Of a DNA stretch of 64,000 nucleotides, positions 11,210-26,200 are shown piece after piece (the stretch's first letter is position 1; each line of letters begins with the position of its first letter). A model generated the notes under the pieces. That model did not search any database. It had not been told where the DNA came from and was given only the letters and a program-made list of their open reading frames with translations. This DNA comes from Eublepharis macularius (Eukaryota; Chordata; Lepidosauria; Squamata; Eublepharidae). The stretch lies in the NCBI RefSeq assembly GCF_028583425.1, contig NC_072800.1:12909001-12973000 (forward strand). The letters run 5' to 3'. Made by a program: the position numbers and the translations under genes.

Positions 11210-14200
11210 CTGCCAATCAAAGAAATACAGCATCGGTTCAAGACTGGTCAAAGAATAAAACAATTGGTAGCTTGCAATTCACTTGCATGCATCTGTTCTG
11301 TAACATACACCCTCCATGTCAGTACCAAAAAGTGTGCAGCCTTCAGGATGTTCTAAAACGGCACTTGTGGGCCAATTCTCCACTCTCTCTTTTGAGAGCC
11401 CTACCCACAACCAACCAACCAACCAAGATACTACTGTGCAGTACATTTTTAAACAGATTAAATCAGTTCAATACATCAGGTTCTTTGGTCTCCCATCTCT
11501 ATGCCGTTTCTGCAATTCTGTATTCAATTACAGTCATCCAGACTAGCTGCTTGACAGCATACAGCACTGTCAGCTTCCTCCAGTCTGCTCCTACCACACA
11601 ACACACTCTCACCTTTCCATGATCTTTTCCCAAGAGTTGACAACTAAAAAGTTTAAATGTTACAGGTTTCCAGTTCTGGAATGTCCCTGGACTCTCACCA
11701 ATTTTTAGAAGACAATTGGGTGACGTGGAGAAGGAGACTATTATTTTAACGTGCAAGTTCAGACGCACTGGGCTACGGACTGGGTTCCAGCCACACCCAT
11801 GTATTATTTTAATGTGCAAGTTCAGACACACTGGAGTCCAGCCACACCCATACAAACCTATTTCCATCCAACTCACTTTTTATTTTTGCTGAATCATTAT
11901 ACACTTGCATTATTGAGGTGCTAGAAGACCACGAACATTCTCTGTGACAAACACCCAGAGAGAGAAACGGGTTCTGCTTCATGTTTAGAATCGAACTATC
12001 ATACTTGCTTTTTGAAAGCAATTTTCTTTCAGACAAATTGTTTGAAGGGAACTCTAGTGATTCTGCTTTCTTCAATAAGTCATGGGATTGTTGTATAAAC
12101 TATTTTTTTAAATCATGCAAACAGAAAGCCCGTAACTCCTCTCGCGTTTTTAGATGTTAACATGGAGGAAGAAGTGGTACAGAAGTAGATTTGTGTCTGT
12201 AGAAACTTGACTTATTGTAGAAATTTGTTTAAGATGTTCTTCAAATGTAGGACTGTGGAATGAAGTACAGCAAACCTTAAAGCTACAGGGCAAAAAATAG
12301 AAGGGCAGGACAGACGTGCTAAGAGCACTGCCAAGTAGGAAGAAATGGTCCCTAATACTTCCCATGCCTTTTAATGTGCCACTACTGGTGTCTCCACAGG
12401 GCAGTTTGCCCCAAGGCAGCTTTCTGGTTTTGAATCCTAGCTCAGGAACCAAATAGTTTAGAAGTGGAGAGGAACTGGTGTAGAAAATGCTCCCCACAAA
12501 CATTTTCTCAAGCAGACTCCGAAACCCCTTCCCACCAGCTGATTCTTCCTTGTAAATCTCACCATAGCAGTACAAGGCAAAGAATAGACAGTCTTACCCC
12601 AAGGCATACTTCGTTTTGGGAAATCCTGCTCCAAGTACTAAACAATTGTACAATCCAATTCTTAAATAAACCATAAGGCTACTTTTCCTTGCAACTGTGT
12701 GACAGCTTTTGAGTAATATGCATAACCAGAAGATTTTTTTGCGGGGCTGAGTTGTGCTTTGAACTACGTAATATCTCACATGTAAAAGCTGAAGTAATAG
12801 AGAAACAACTCAACATTTTTATTAAGCACTGTCATAGTCTTCAGAAAACAGTCAATAATTTTTGCCATGAGGAAAAACAAAATAAAACCTTTTACCTAAT
12901 ATCTGGGTGTTTGCTAACTAAAGTTGAGACCTCTAAGTAAAGAAGTGAAGGATCAGTCAACTTGAAAACTTCCGCAATGCCTTCAATGACGCTGCAAAGT
13001 CCTTCCGTATCCTCCCCAGAGCCCTATTAATTAAACATTATCAAATTATCATCCTTTTCAGACATCTGATACCAACATTATGCTTAATATGCAAGTGATA
13101 GCAAAAGTTCATTTTAAAAATGCAAGGCCAACTGTAACATACAGGGAGAAAGTGCAAGACTGCTGTAAACCCTGGACTTCAGGGGCTACACTGAACTCTG
13201 TGCTAGAATATGACCACAGTGTAGATTCAGTTCACCAAAGTTTTTTGTCAAGACCACTGTGAAATTCCTTCAGTGATCCTATGCAAATAGAAGTAGTATC
13301 GGACTAATCAAATAACGACAATAACGTCTTAACAGATGTCTGGGTTAACATATTTCTTAGATTTTAATTCTGAAGACTGATGTCAGAGCCCTCACTCCTA
13401 CCTTTTTAAAGACTCGATTGGTTTATCTTCTGCTTAAGTAGTGATTGCATCCTATTTGCTCTTTGCATTTGAGTCACCTCTGAATTCCTGAATGCATATC
13501 AACAGATAGCAGCAAAACTGCCCTATGTGCCAGTTTTCTGTAGGACGCTGCAGCATCCGTGGCTGCATTTTTTCCAAGGGAGAAGAAAAAAAAAACTCCA
13601 GGAAAAAACAGTTACAAAGCATTGTGAGTAGTCTGGGTTTTAAGATGCCAGTTCACAATTGCAATCACTTCTACAATGTCCTCTCTTTTCTCATTCCAGT
13701 TTTCTAATACTTACAGCAGCAAGTTTCTTAAACAGAAATCTGAGTTGTTCAGCTTCTCTGTTCATTCTTTCGGCGCCTTCCCTTCGTTCTTCAGCGTTCT
13801 TGAAAGTTATACGCTTTGACATAATCGCTTTGATATACTCCACCACAACCCTACGATGGCACTCGATAGTCATTTTCTGATAAAAAAGAAATATTCAAAT
13901 TATCACGTGTAAATTTTAATCCAGTATTAGAATAATAGTTAGTGGAGGGGAAACTAACTCCAGTTAACCTGCACGCCTGTATTTGTATATTCACGGTACC
14001 CAAATGCAGGAGAGAAGAACGATGTCAGCTGCTTTGTGTCCCCATTGAGGAGAAAGGTAGGGTATAAATGAAATGAAATTAAGTCAGTGTTTAGCTGCAA
14101 TCCCCAAGGAGAAAAGGTGCACAGCTACAAACTGAGTTCAAAGACATCTTTCATGATATTTAACTAAACAAGCTCCCCAATTACTTTGGCTTCCCGTTAC

Positions 14201-17200
14201 AATATTCATTTCATGCTCAAAAAAGTATGCTTAGCTTGTATACTCTTGACAAGAGTCAGGAGTTATGGGAGAGACTCAAGGCACTATTGCCAAGTGTTTC
14301 TCAAGGGATGAGGGGAAGACAACTGAAACTGCTATCTTGAAATCGCCAGTCTCTAACACCAGCTGAAGAGAACAAAAAATTACTACTAGTGACATGAGAC
14401 TCCTACAAAGTAATCTCTTGTAGAGTTACTACAGTCTTAAGACATGGATTTAAATGGGCTTATTTATTTACTTACTTCATTTATACCGACATTCTGCCCA
14501 ATGGTGACCCAAAGCAGCTTATATCATTCTCCTCCATTTATCTTCACAACCGTCCTGTGAGGAAGTTCAGGCTAAGGCTGTGGGACTGGCCCAAGGTCAC
14601 CCAACAAGCTTCTGTGAAAGAGCGGGGCTTTGAAGCTGGGACTCCCTGATCCTAATCCAACACTCTAACCATGAGACCACACTTGAGTAACTCAACATAG
14701 GATTGCATTGAAAGTATTTTAAATGTATTTTATTTATTTTATTACACTTATATTCTGTTCTCCCTGAAAACCAAGCTCAGAGCAGATCACATCAGAAACA
14801 TAAAACAGGCAGCATAATAATTAAAACACTTCAAGTAAAAAAATCGCCGCATTCTTAATGCACAATCTCTCAATATGCAAAGGCCTGGGGGGCAGGTGGT
14901 AAGCTACCTGATGTTCAGCAGATCGGCAGGGGGGGGAGCGGGGGGGGAGTTATATGCCACTCTGATGGGAGGCCAATTGGGGAAGGAGGGTGCTTGCCTC
15001 AACCACCATATGCCTGGCGGAACGTCTCTGACTTGCAGACCTGGTGTAAAGATAGTAAATCCTGCTTTGTCCGAGTCTCTACAGACAGAGTTCTGCCAGG
15101 TCGGTGCCAGGGCCAAGAAGTCCCTGGCCCTGGTCGAGGCTGGGACCGGGGACCACCAGCAGATGTTGGCCTGCTGAACGAAGGGCTCTCCAGGGAACGT
15201 ATGGTGAGAGGCGTATGTTCTGCAAATACCTTCTTACAGGACGTCTTTATTCTTGCAAAGTCATTGAAATAATCCTCTACCGTTACACAGATTGTATCCA
15301 CTGCATTGGATCCTGCCAGCCACTTCCTTGTCATCAGCTCACTGAGATGTGGCTAAAAGGATAAACAGCAAGGAACAGCATTCAGAACTGCTTCTGAACA
15401 GCATCTCAATTTCTTTCATTGTATATCACAGAATTTTAAATGGACAATGACAATTATTCTTGAAAACTGCAGTGCCTGAGTCTTCCATATCGAGAAACTT
15501 TGATGGGAATCTTGGGATAAAATGGACTGAGTATGCATGAAGCAGCACCTTTCTCCATGCATATTGACACCCCCTGCCCCCCCTCCAACACTGAGATCTG
15601 CAGGAAAGGCTCTGCTTCATGTCCCGTTATAATAACAGTTCATTTGTATACCGCTCTTCTGCAGAGATTAGTGCCCACTCAGAGCAGCGAACAAAGTCAG
15701 TGTTATTGTCCCCACAATGCAGCTGGGGAGCTGGGCTGAGAGGAGTAGCTTACCCAAGACTACATGCTGAACTTATGGCAGTAGTGAGATTTGAACCAGT
15801 GAAGTGCAACCACTACGCTACACCAGGCAAGAGGGAGAAACAGGGCTGTCCCTGTGGAGAACATGCCTGCTTTGGGACTAACGTATGTTAAGAGTCATGC
15901 CTGCTTGACCAGAGTCTTGCAAAGCTTGTTGGGTAAAAACCATTGGGAAAAAGCTAGCAAAGAAAGAATGATCTCACTTCCAGATGCATCTTGAAGCATG
16001 TTAGTGCGTTATCTGCCACAGGTGTGAGACTTCCATGAAACTGTTAAGAGGAGGAGTTGGGGCACCCAAGGTCACCTTGGCTGTGAAACATTTCATCTCG
16101 TGAGCTTATCTGGGCCACCTTGGTTCTCAGCGGAGTACGGGTACTGTTGGAGGGGCCCGGTTCAGCTGCAGGCAATCACACCCTTGTGTCACTGCCCTGT
16201 TCTGATTGGTTAATCCATCTTGCCCCACTGCTGGGCTTTTGGGAATAAAGGGTGGCTCAGTCAGCTACATTTTTGCTCTTGAGCTTGGGGTTTGGATGTG
16301 ACATCCAACTCTTGGCCACTTGGATTTACAATCACATTTTGATGCCTGGAAACTGTGTTACTGAACTTTGCATTACTAACCAGGTATGTTGATACTAGGG
16401 TATTTAGCTTTCTTATCTATCTTTTATGCACATTTCCTAGATCAGTATTTTATCACTTATCAATAAACACTTTATAGTTTGTAACTGTGTGATGTTTCTT
16501 TGGTTCAGCTACTTCAGTCTGAAGACAGTATCTTGGCCAATTTTGGGGCATGCTACCTTGTTTAACTCTCTGGTTGCGATTCAGCTTGCTCCCTCTCAAG
16601 TCTGGTTAGGCTTGGTTCCCGCCTCAGTTCCCAGGCTTAGCAGGGGACGTGGTGGCAGCTGCTGCTCTGTACGGTAGATGGACCCCAGACAGGCTCCCCC
16701 TGACCTGTGAACCTGGTTGAGGTTCAGCACTGTTTGTGTGGCAGCATCCTTGCTCTGAAAGCCCTGCAGTGGGAGGCCCAGCCCTGCACCAGGGAGGCTC
16801 ACTGGTGACCTTCAAGTCAGGGCCATACACACTTGCAAACTCTTTTGGAATATTTTGGACGGATTTTGGTCCTGTTCAGACAACGACTGATTCTTGCAGA
16901 AAAATCCATTATTGGATTGCAGACAAATTATCTAGTGACTCTACTTTTTTTAATGCAGCCTTTCCTCATAACGTGCCGCTTGCCTGCCTTTCTTGTTTGC
17001 CTGAGTCATCAGGTGCCAGCACCTGCAGGCATTTTTTCGGCAGTGTGCTTACTATCTGCTTGTGGAGTATTGTTATCTGGGTTTATCTGTAGTGAATCAC
17101 TGGAAGGAAGGATGGTCTTCCTCCTTGGATATGCCAGCTGATAGGACAGGTAAACCCAGATAACAGCACACCACAAGCAGAGAGCAAGTATGGCTCTGCA

Positions 17201-20200
17201 CTCTGGAACTGACTGAGCGAGCTGTGGGTAAGGACACACCTTTTCATGCACCTGAGACACATGGGGAACGGATGATACTGCACTGTGCGACTGTGTCTGA
17301 ATGCACATCCAAATCACCTGCATACACAGATCTCACTCAAAGGGATTTCTGAGGGCAAGAAAATTCCAACCTCTAAATCCATGAAAACTTCATCGAGTAG
17401 GCTCGAACAACCCTCTTTGGCAACATCATCTAGAACGGCATAGATGCATGCATGACTGCTTGCCATGATATCTTCCATCATAGGAGTCAAATATTTCTTT
17501 TTCAGACTAATGATCGAGTCCCTGGGACAAGACAGACAAAATCATTGCGCATGAATGCCAGTTCACTCAATCAGATAAGGGGACAGCTACCAACAGAAGT
17601 CCCTTCAGGAGTTAGCCTTCACTGAAGAGAGTATACCCCATTCTGAGTTTTGAAAACTTATTGATTTAAAACAGCCTTCAACAAAAGACTCTTCAGTTGG
17701 GTGGCTTCCATAAAAATAAAACTGCAATCATTAAAACATATCAATAAATAATTAAACAGCAGATAGCATCATACAGTCTATTAAAATAGCAGATCCATCA
17801 ATTTAAAAAAGTGACAACAGAAGGGCCGCTGGTTGCCAAGGAACCCATGGAGCTGTACAAAAACATGGCAGTGGGCCACCACAGAGCAAGGGAGAAGAAG
17901 GGAAAAAAGAACAAGTAGCTAAGCTGGGGCAGGGGGAGAATACCAGGAGAATGGGGGAAAGGACATGAAGGGAGAAAAAGCAGCCGCTTGGGCAGGTGGA
18001 CAGAGAATGACTGTATGGGCAGGGGAGAAATGCAGGTGGACAGGTGAGCGGCTGAGAAAGAAAGAACCAGATAGGCAAGTAAAGTAGGAAAGGGACAGGG
18101 CAGGTGGGCAAGAAGGGGATGGGAAAGCTAAAGCCAAAGCCAGATGAGAGGGAGCATGTCTTTCTAGGGCCCCCCCTCTTGTTACCCTTATAAATTTAAA
18201 AAAATAATAAGCATTTTTATCTAAAGGGCCCTCAGTATGCAAAACTTACTTAAAGGTTTGACAGTTGTTAATGATGGCAACCATATACTGAACGTAGCAT
18301 GGATGATACTGGCGGTTTCTTAGATGTTCTTCTTTATATAAATGTGCTTCCTCTCTGTACCTATGTAAGAGGGGGGGAAATCCAAGATGTAAAGAGAGAA
18401 CCCATTCAACTATTGACAGTGCCAATCCCCTGATGGCCAGCAGAAACAGAGGGGGAAATCTTGCCATCTGTCTTTGGGATCTGCCTAGCCTCTAACAGTT
18501 ACAAGGGAAGAGTTCTGCAGATGTGGTTCAATTAACAAAAACACTTTTTGGTCTACAAACGAACACAGCTACACTCCTGGAATTTGCAGTTTCACTATGT
18601 GCAATTCACTAATTTAAAAACTGCTACCAAGTGCCCACAATCAGGAGGCAACCGATTCAGGGGTTACCGTCAAACATCACAACAGTGGTGGGAAACATCA
18701 GAGCTAACGTGTATTAGCAAAGTACATCACAAATATGACTAACAGAGAACCCAATCAAACTATTGCAATTATAAGCACATTGTATGCACCTGTTGCTGAT
18801 ACAAGGAATACACTTTGTGCCAAAAACAAGAAGCAATTAGAAAGCCATTATGTGCTACTCCACATAAAATGCCAAAGATTTAGTGGTTTATGAGCGGACA
18901 GTACTGTTGATTGGGAGAGTGATCTGCCACTGGGAGTATATACAATGATCAATTGCTTTGTAGTTAGAAATATTGATGTAATTAATTCCTTTCTACCCAA
19001 AGGGATTTTGTATTCATTACAAGCTCCTAGAGACAAAGAACTCCACTTAGGGAATGCCTGTGAGACTGAAAGACACTCCTTGCTGTGTTGATATTCTTTC
19101 TTCTCTATTTTCTTTTTTTATTAAGAGTTTTGTGTAATTAAAAACAAACCTAAAAATACCACAATTACGCACATACTAATAATGTCTAGTAGTATGTCGA
19201 TGTCAGTCCCTGGCAGTGAGGTCCCTCAAGCCCTCCACGGTTAACATGCAGGTGTTCCAGTTGAAGTAGCTTTATTGAGATCCCTACAGTACAGGTGTTC
19301 ACCCGAAGGTGCAGAAATTGGCAGCAGTGACAATTCAAACAACGGTCTGGCTATTATAGGAAAACTTCCTGTCCTCCCGCATCTGTTGTCATTCTGGCAC
19401 GAAACCCCAAAGAGGTTGCATGGGAACCCAGTACTTTAGACTACATGAAGTACAAAGGAAATCTGCCTCTGGGAAAGTGACAATGTTCGCTGTTAGCAGC
19501 TCTCTCCAAGGACACTTACTAGAAAAGTGAAAGTACATATTTTCAACAGACAATGGAGGGGCCCACTAGCTCTCCTGCACTTAATGTCAGAAGTTAAGAC
19601 ACACTCAGATGATCACCCAGAGTTATAGCATATAATTCTGGCAAACAGTACAAAACAGCACTGACCGTTATAAAATGCAAAATACAACCATGGCGGATAT
19701 GCTGGCATACATGACAGTCGAATGTATGTTGGAAATGTACTCATATGTGGTGGTCTTGTAAGTTAGCAAAAATCTTTTGGAAACCAATACAATTATAAAT
19801 ACAGAAGATTTTAAAGATTAAAGTCCAACTGAAACCTGAGACATCTTTATTGGGAATGATAGACTTTCAGTTGGAAAAAAGTGCTGGCACTCTCTTTTTA
19901 TATATGATTATAGCAGCGAGACTATGATATGCTCAAAATTGGAAGGATTCAACTCTGCTTACTTCACTGTTTAAAAAAAGTCAGTACGTTTGTTTGTTTA
20001 TGAGTGGAAACTCTTCACAGCCTATTTATATGAAATAGATAACAATGATTTGATGATTTGTGGATTTATGGATTAAGGGATTTTTACATTAGACAAAAGA
20101 GAGCTTTTAATCATTACCTAGAGAAAGTATAGATTTGCCATGATACGAATATGTGCTTTGGAGAAAACTGGAAACCTTTTAGTACGGACTATTTTTTCTT

Positions 20201-23200
20201 GTTTTTTTCCTGTATTATGCTGTGTTGATATTCTAACTACTGCAACTGCCATTTACAAAACAAACTTCAAAGATCATTACTATACGGTGCGTCCTTGTGC
20301 ACTTAGCTATTCCTTTGCACTCTTGGAGCTGAAACACAGGCAAAGGACTCTTTAATCTGACCAGACATCCTGGGAACAGCAGCTTCGGTATTCTCTCCTT
20401 ATGTGCTTCAGCCGCTCACTAATCCATGCAACTGAGGTGCATGAGGGGAAAAAAACAACTTCGTCAAAGCCTGCCGCCGCTCACAGCACGGATGGGAAAA
20501 GAGCCCTTTGTTTTGTCTTGTGAAGTATGAGATGCATAAACTTGGAAGGGCTAACAAAGCTCCCCTGCTGTTTAGGCTGGGAAATAGGAGGCGAAACATT
20601 TTCTCTCATTTTTGTGGAAGTCCACAGTTGAGAAGATTAACAACAGGGAGATAAGGAGACCTGAGCGACTTAGCGTATTTGGGGGGAAATATTCCCAAGT
20701 GACAGAACTGCAGAGAGTAAAAACTGTCATTTAATTTTACCTGCTGAGGAATGAACTCATTTGCTGAAGGCACAGATGTAGTACCTTTATTTTCAAATCC
20801 TCACTTATCTGGGTAGCCACCTGAAGATTCTGTTCAAACATCTGAAAGAGGAAGCCACTTGGTCAATGCCGTAGATACTAAGAAAGCAGCAGCCAGGTAT
20901 TAAACGTGCTCCCTGCAAGCTGCAGCCAGAAGCCTCATGGGGAAAGAGGTCATCCCCGGTGCCTCTGCTCAGACATACCCTCCCCAACACACTGGGAGAC
21001 CAGCACACGGTGCCCTGACTGAGCTCCTGCAACCCACAGGGCCTCCCATCCCCTCCTCAGGCCCACCACGATTACGGGCATTTTGTTTGTACTATGTTAG
21101 TACTAAGTTAGCTGTGGCCTCACACTTCTGTTGATATAATGGGAAAGCAGCGGACATTTGCTGGCAGAACAGATAACAAATAACACAAAGTACACCAACG
21201 TCCCGGTGCAGAATCCAATTATTATACCTGGAATACAATAGCAGGGAGCGTAGTTTGATAGTATCCATCTTGATCTGCTTCTGGTTCAGTTTCTTTCAGC
21301 CAATCTTTTTTATCCGTCTCCAGTGCTTTTCGCAGCCACCCAATGATGTTGGACTGCAGAGATCAAATCAAAGAGAAGACAGATAAAATTGCTTTTCAAC
21401 TGACCGCTGAATCTAAACAAAAACAAGGCAGAATGGCATTGCCGCCAATCTCACTGGGTTCCAATCACATATCATGGACCAATCCTCATTAGGAAGGATT
21501 GTGACGCAAGTCAAATTGCAGTGTGTGCCACAACAAACAATTTAAACAATTCAAGGCAGTAAAATCACTGTTCTTACTTACTGTAAGGGTCGACATGTAT
21601 GTGTTAAGAAGATCATCTACCACATTTTGAGAAAGCAGAGGCTGCAGGGAATTTACATCCACTTCTGGGGTTAGTTCTGGATTGCCCATCATCTCCTCAC
21701 TGAATTGAAGAAGGAACAGACAGATGACATGAAGGGACACAAAGGTTGTAGTATTATAGCAGCAAATGTGAAAAGTTAGGCCAGGATCTTCTGCTTTTCC
21801 TAAGCCTTGGAGTACAGCGCAAGAGGGGCCAGGCCCATAACCAGAAATACTTCCATGGGGAGGGAAGCATAACCAATGCAAGACAGAAGAATCGAAATAT
21901 GTCTCACATTAAAATCAATACAATTTCACTTCCATAACATTTAACAATAAGGGCTACATGCCCAAGTGATGCTCAGTAATCCCAGAACTTCCGTACTTCC
22001 TGGATAGAAGACTGGAATATAAAAGCAGAGCCAGTTTGGTGCAGTGGTTAAGAGCAGCAGGACTCTAATCTGGACAACCGGGTTCGATTCCCCACTCCTC
22101 CGCTTAAAGCCAGCTGGGTGACCTTGGGTCAGTCACAGATTTCCGGAGCTCTCTCAGCCCCACCCACCTCACAAGGTGTCTGTTTGCGGGGAAAATAATG
22201 ACATTAACTTTGTAAACCACTCTGAGCGTGGCACTAATCTGTTCAGAAGAGTGGTATATAAGCACAAGGTTATGATTCTGACTATTAATTCCTGCTGATG
22301 AACTGGACAGAATACTGCCTGCACACTAGATAGCTACCTTTAAAAAGAATAATAAACCTGAACATTCAAGGAAGCATGGAGTGTGGTAAGGGAGTGAGGC
22401 CCTAGAGGCCTCACAAGTCCCAGAACCATCCAGAACAGGAGGGAACAGTCCTAATTTACTATTCATTTTTGCAATCCTAATTTCAAATGTATTAATGAGC
22501 AAAAGAGGGCTACAAACTTACTTTAAACCTAGAAATTTTTGGATCCTAAAAATAACTACCACAAACAGGAAGATCACATGATAATTGCCCTTAGCCTAAA
22601 AGGTGAAGCCTTCCACATAATAAGCTGCTCTGCCCACATCACAGCTTGCCCCTGTTCATCCACCACTTCAAGCTGACCCTTCTTCCTCCTTGCCCATCTT
22701 TATCAAATCTCCTAAACGTCTTGAAACCATTAATCTTGAAAGCAGAAGGAATTGTTAAGAGTCATGTGAAAATTTACATTTAACTACAAGTGCACTCTAA
22801 GGGCTGAGGGGCCACAGGCAGAAGCCCTATGCTATGTGCAGTGCAAGACTAACCAGGATTCTTCAAAATGCCCCACTGAAAGCAACGGAGCTTACTCTCA
22901 TGTAAAGATCCATAAGGTGGCAAACTTAGAAAAAATGTTATTTTAGGACCAAGCATCAGGTTTCCTAATAAGGAAGCTTCATACTGAACCACAGAATTGG
23001 AGTCTTTGTATTTATATCCTATAGTAATTATACATAGCTGTCGATTCAGCTATACTTATAAAACTGTATTGCCGCCATCAGGAAAAAGAGTGCTGCTATT
23101 TTTTATATTTTTGTATGATGCTTTAAAATGTTTTATATGGAATGTTTTAAATGTTCTTAATGCTGTTATCCGCCCTGAGCCTGCTCACGGGGAGGGCGGA

Positions 23201-26200
23201 ATACAAATATGATAAATAAATAAAAATAAATAAAAAATCCTGTTCATATCTTGTATGCTTACCCCTTCCAGCTACATCATCAAGCCCAAACCAATTTTTT
23301 TTAAAAAATAATTGCTACTGTCCTACTAACACAGCAAGCATCCTTACCTTTTGTAAGTATTCAAAACCCACGTTAAAAGGCTAACAATTTCATTTGCTTC
23401 CAGATCTTCCGAGGCCAGGTCCTGCATGCGCATAGATAATGCTTGATGATACATGCTTAGTAAGTTTTTGAAAATTTCATAATGTGGTGGAAAACATTGA
23501 TCCATAAGATTTTTAGCCACCAGCAAGTCATCAAGGACATATTTGCGGATGATTTCCAGGTGACGGACAAGCCACATTTTGTCAGATTCCCGAGTGCCCG
23601 CTTGTGTGCCTTCGATCCTAGTAGTGACAGTTCGGTCCAACACACTAAACATTTTCTCCTTCCATTTTTTAGGTCTGCCTGGTGGGATGAACCCTGTTTG
23701 CTTTTTCCGATCTAGCATTCGCCTGTCTATTTTCTCTTCCCTGTCAATTATTCTGACAACTGAAACTAGCAAGGTTGGATCTCGGCGGACAGTGACTAGA
23801 GCCCTCTGAATGACCATCCAGAGTTGCTTGGCCAGTTCTTCAGAGAGCTTCTGCATATCTCCAAAATAATCGTCAATGAGATTCATGTCACGAGTATTCT
23901 TGCTGTCCATGCGGTACTGCTCATACATGAGGTCATCTCGAGAGTGTTCCAAGTCCATCAACTTTCTATGGGCTTGCAGCAATTGCCCTTGATCAATCAA
24001 GTCCTGGGTCTCCCGAACTATCTCTGGCACTGAGAAGCAAAAGAAAAAGGAATTTAACACCACAGCACCTAATCCAGTTTCTGAATCTTAGTTGCTTAAG
24101 AAATAACGAGACGTAGGGTTTAATATTCCTTTCCTACTCAAACAATTTCTTCCCAGCATTAATGGTGCCTCTGCTAACTCCTTCATAGCTTTAAAATCTA
24201 ATTATTATTTCCTCAGAGTAAGGCCACACATCATAGACTCATACCTGAAAATATATTTTTTAGGTTTTCAACAGCAGCAGCAAGTTGGCTGTGCTGCACT
24301 ACAGCGTCCTTAACATCCTTGAGGTTTTCTATGGTGTTGATACTCTGCCGCCAATCTTTATTGACATCGACCAAAGAACGCTGAATATCTTTGACATCAT
24401 TTAGTGCATTGTGTAGTTGGCTTAAACCAGTTCGAACTCCATCGAGCTGTGACTGGATGGCGGCCTGAAAAGATAAGCTGAAGAGTTAGCTCGCTATGTT
24501 AGCAACAAACATCTAAGAACAAATTATGTTACAAAATATTTTGGCGAGACTCATTTTTGATGCCTCACAATGGAAAGCACCATTATGAAAAAACCAACAC
24601 TCAAAGACAAAATTGTTGAATCAAACCGAGATAATAAATAATGAAATGAAGTATTATAATCACATATTGAAATCAAGGACATATGGAACCAATATGTAAA
24701 AAATAAGAATACGATTAATAATTAAGTGCTGTGAAGTCGCTTATGGCAATGTCTCATGGGGTTTTCAAGGCAAGAGATGAACAGAGGTGGTTTGCCTTCT
24801 TCTGCATAGAAATCCTTGGTGGTCTCCCATCCAAGTACTAAACCTTACTGAACCTGCTTAGCTTCCAAACTCTGATGAACTTGGGCTAGCCTACGGGAAT
24901 CTTATTATAATAAACACGTTAACTTTAACAAGTAATGTAGCATGTATGTAGTATAGCATTTTTTGAAGATCCTGAAGAAAATTTCTCGTGTTAAAAAGCT
25001 CTATATAGGAATGTACTAAGTAGTTCCATTTACAATATTAAGTTCAATCAAACAATGATAAAAAAAATCTGCCTGCTAGGAATCTAGGATCCAAAAGAAT
25101 GGTATAATTAATTTGGGATTTCTGCTTACTGAACAAGGATCTATCAAGCTGTATTGTCGAAGGCTTTCACGGCCGGAGAACGATGGTTGTTGTGGGTTTT
25201 CCGGGCTGTAGCCCCGTGGTCTTGGCATTGTAGTTCCTGACGTTTCGCCAGCAGCTGTGGCTGGCATCTTCAGAGGTGTAGCACCAAAAGACAGAGCTGC
25301 TGGCGAAACATCAGGAACTACAATGCCAAGACCACGGCAATACAGCCCGGAAAACCCACAACCATCGATCTATCAAGCTGTTTGACAACCCATGTTTGAA
25401 ATGAGGGCTGTTCCACATGGGGATTTTTCCCTGTATGGAAGCCCCCACATTAAATAGGAATGGGGGAATGTTGCTCCTAGGGCTTTCCCCTTTAAGCTGG
25501 AGAAAGAATAAACCTGTTTTCTCCAGCTCAATGGGGAATCTGTAGATAGGCTACTGGGGAATTTCCATGTGGGCATCACAACATATGGAAGCAGCCTAAA
25601 GGGAGTTGCCAAAGCATGGCAGATCTGATGTTCATAGGAAAAAGTCTATCATCCCACAGGGCATGCACACCTAAAGTAGTTCTCTGAATTCAAAGTAGAA
25701 TGTTTTCGTTGTCTGTGTATTTCAAAATAAGATATGACATTTACATAAAATTAAAATCCAAGAGTTTCATATTCCACTTCCCACCACCAAGAGGTTATTA
25801 AAATATACAGATTGGAATCCGCCAGCTTTTTCATACTGCTCCCAACTACAACCCCTATCCTGAGTGGTTTTTCTGCTTGCAGGTCCCATGAGTTTCAGCC
25901 TAGCCTTTTTGGGTGGCCAAAGGGGACCCTTCTTTCCTTTTTCACTAGCAGAAAAGCTGACTGAATCTAGCCCTGTGGGAGTACCCATGCAGGAACTTGT
26001 AGAATTCTGCAGACAGAACATGTCATGAATACAGCCAATGAAATGTGTAAGCAAGCTTTTTTCCCCAATTACTAAATTTATGTTACCAGTTCAATAAACA
26101 TTTGTTTTTTCTAAAGTCAATCAGGAGACAGAATAGGAGAGAGTTGCATCCATGGGAACTGTGCAGGATGAGAAAAGCACTGAGAGGGAATACGGTACAA

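Noticed and set aside
22031..22275. tRNA gene
   Set aside because: A and B boxes are present, but the cloverleaf is not kept and a SINE body follows; the same applies to the other SINE heads.
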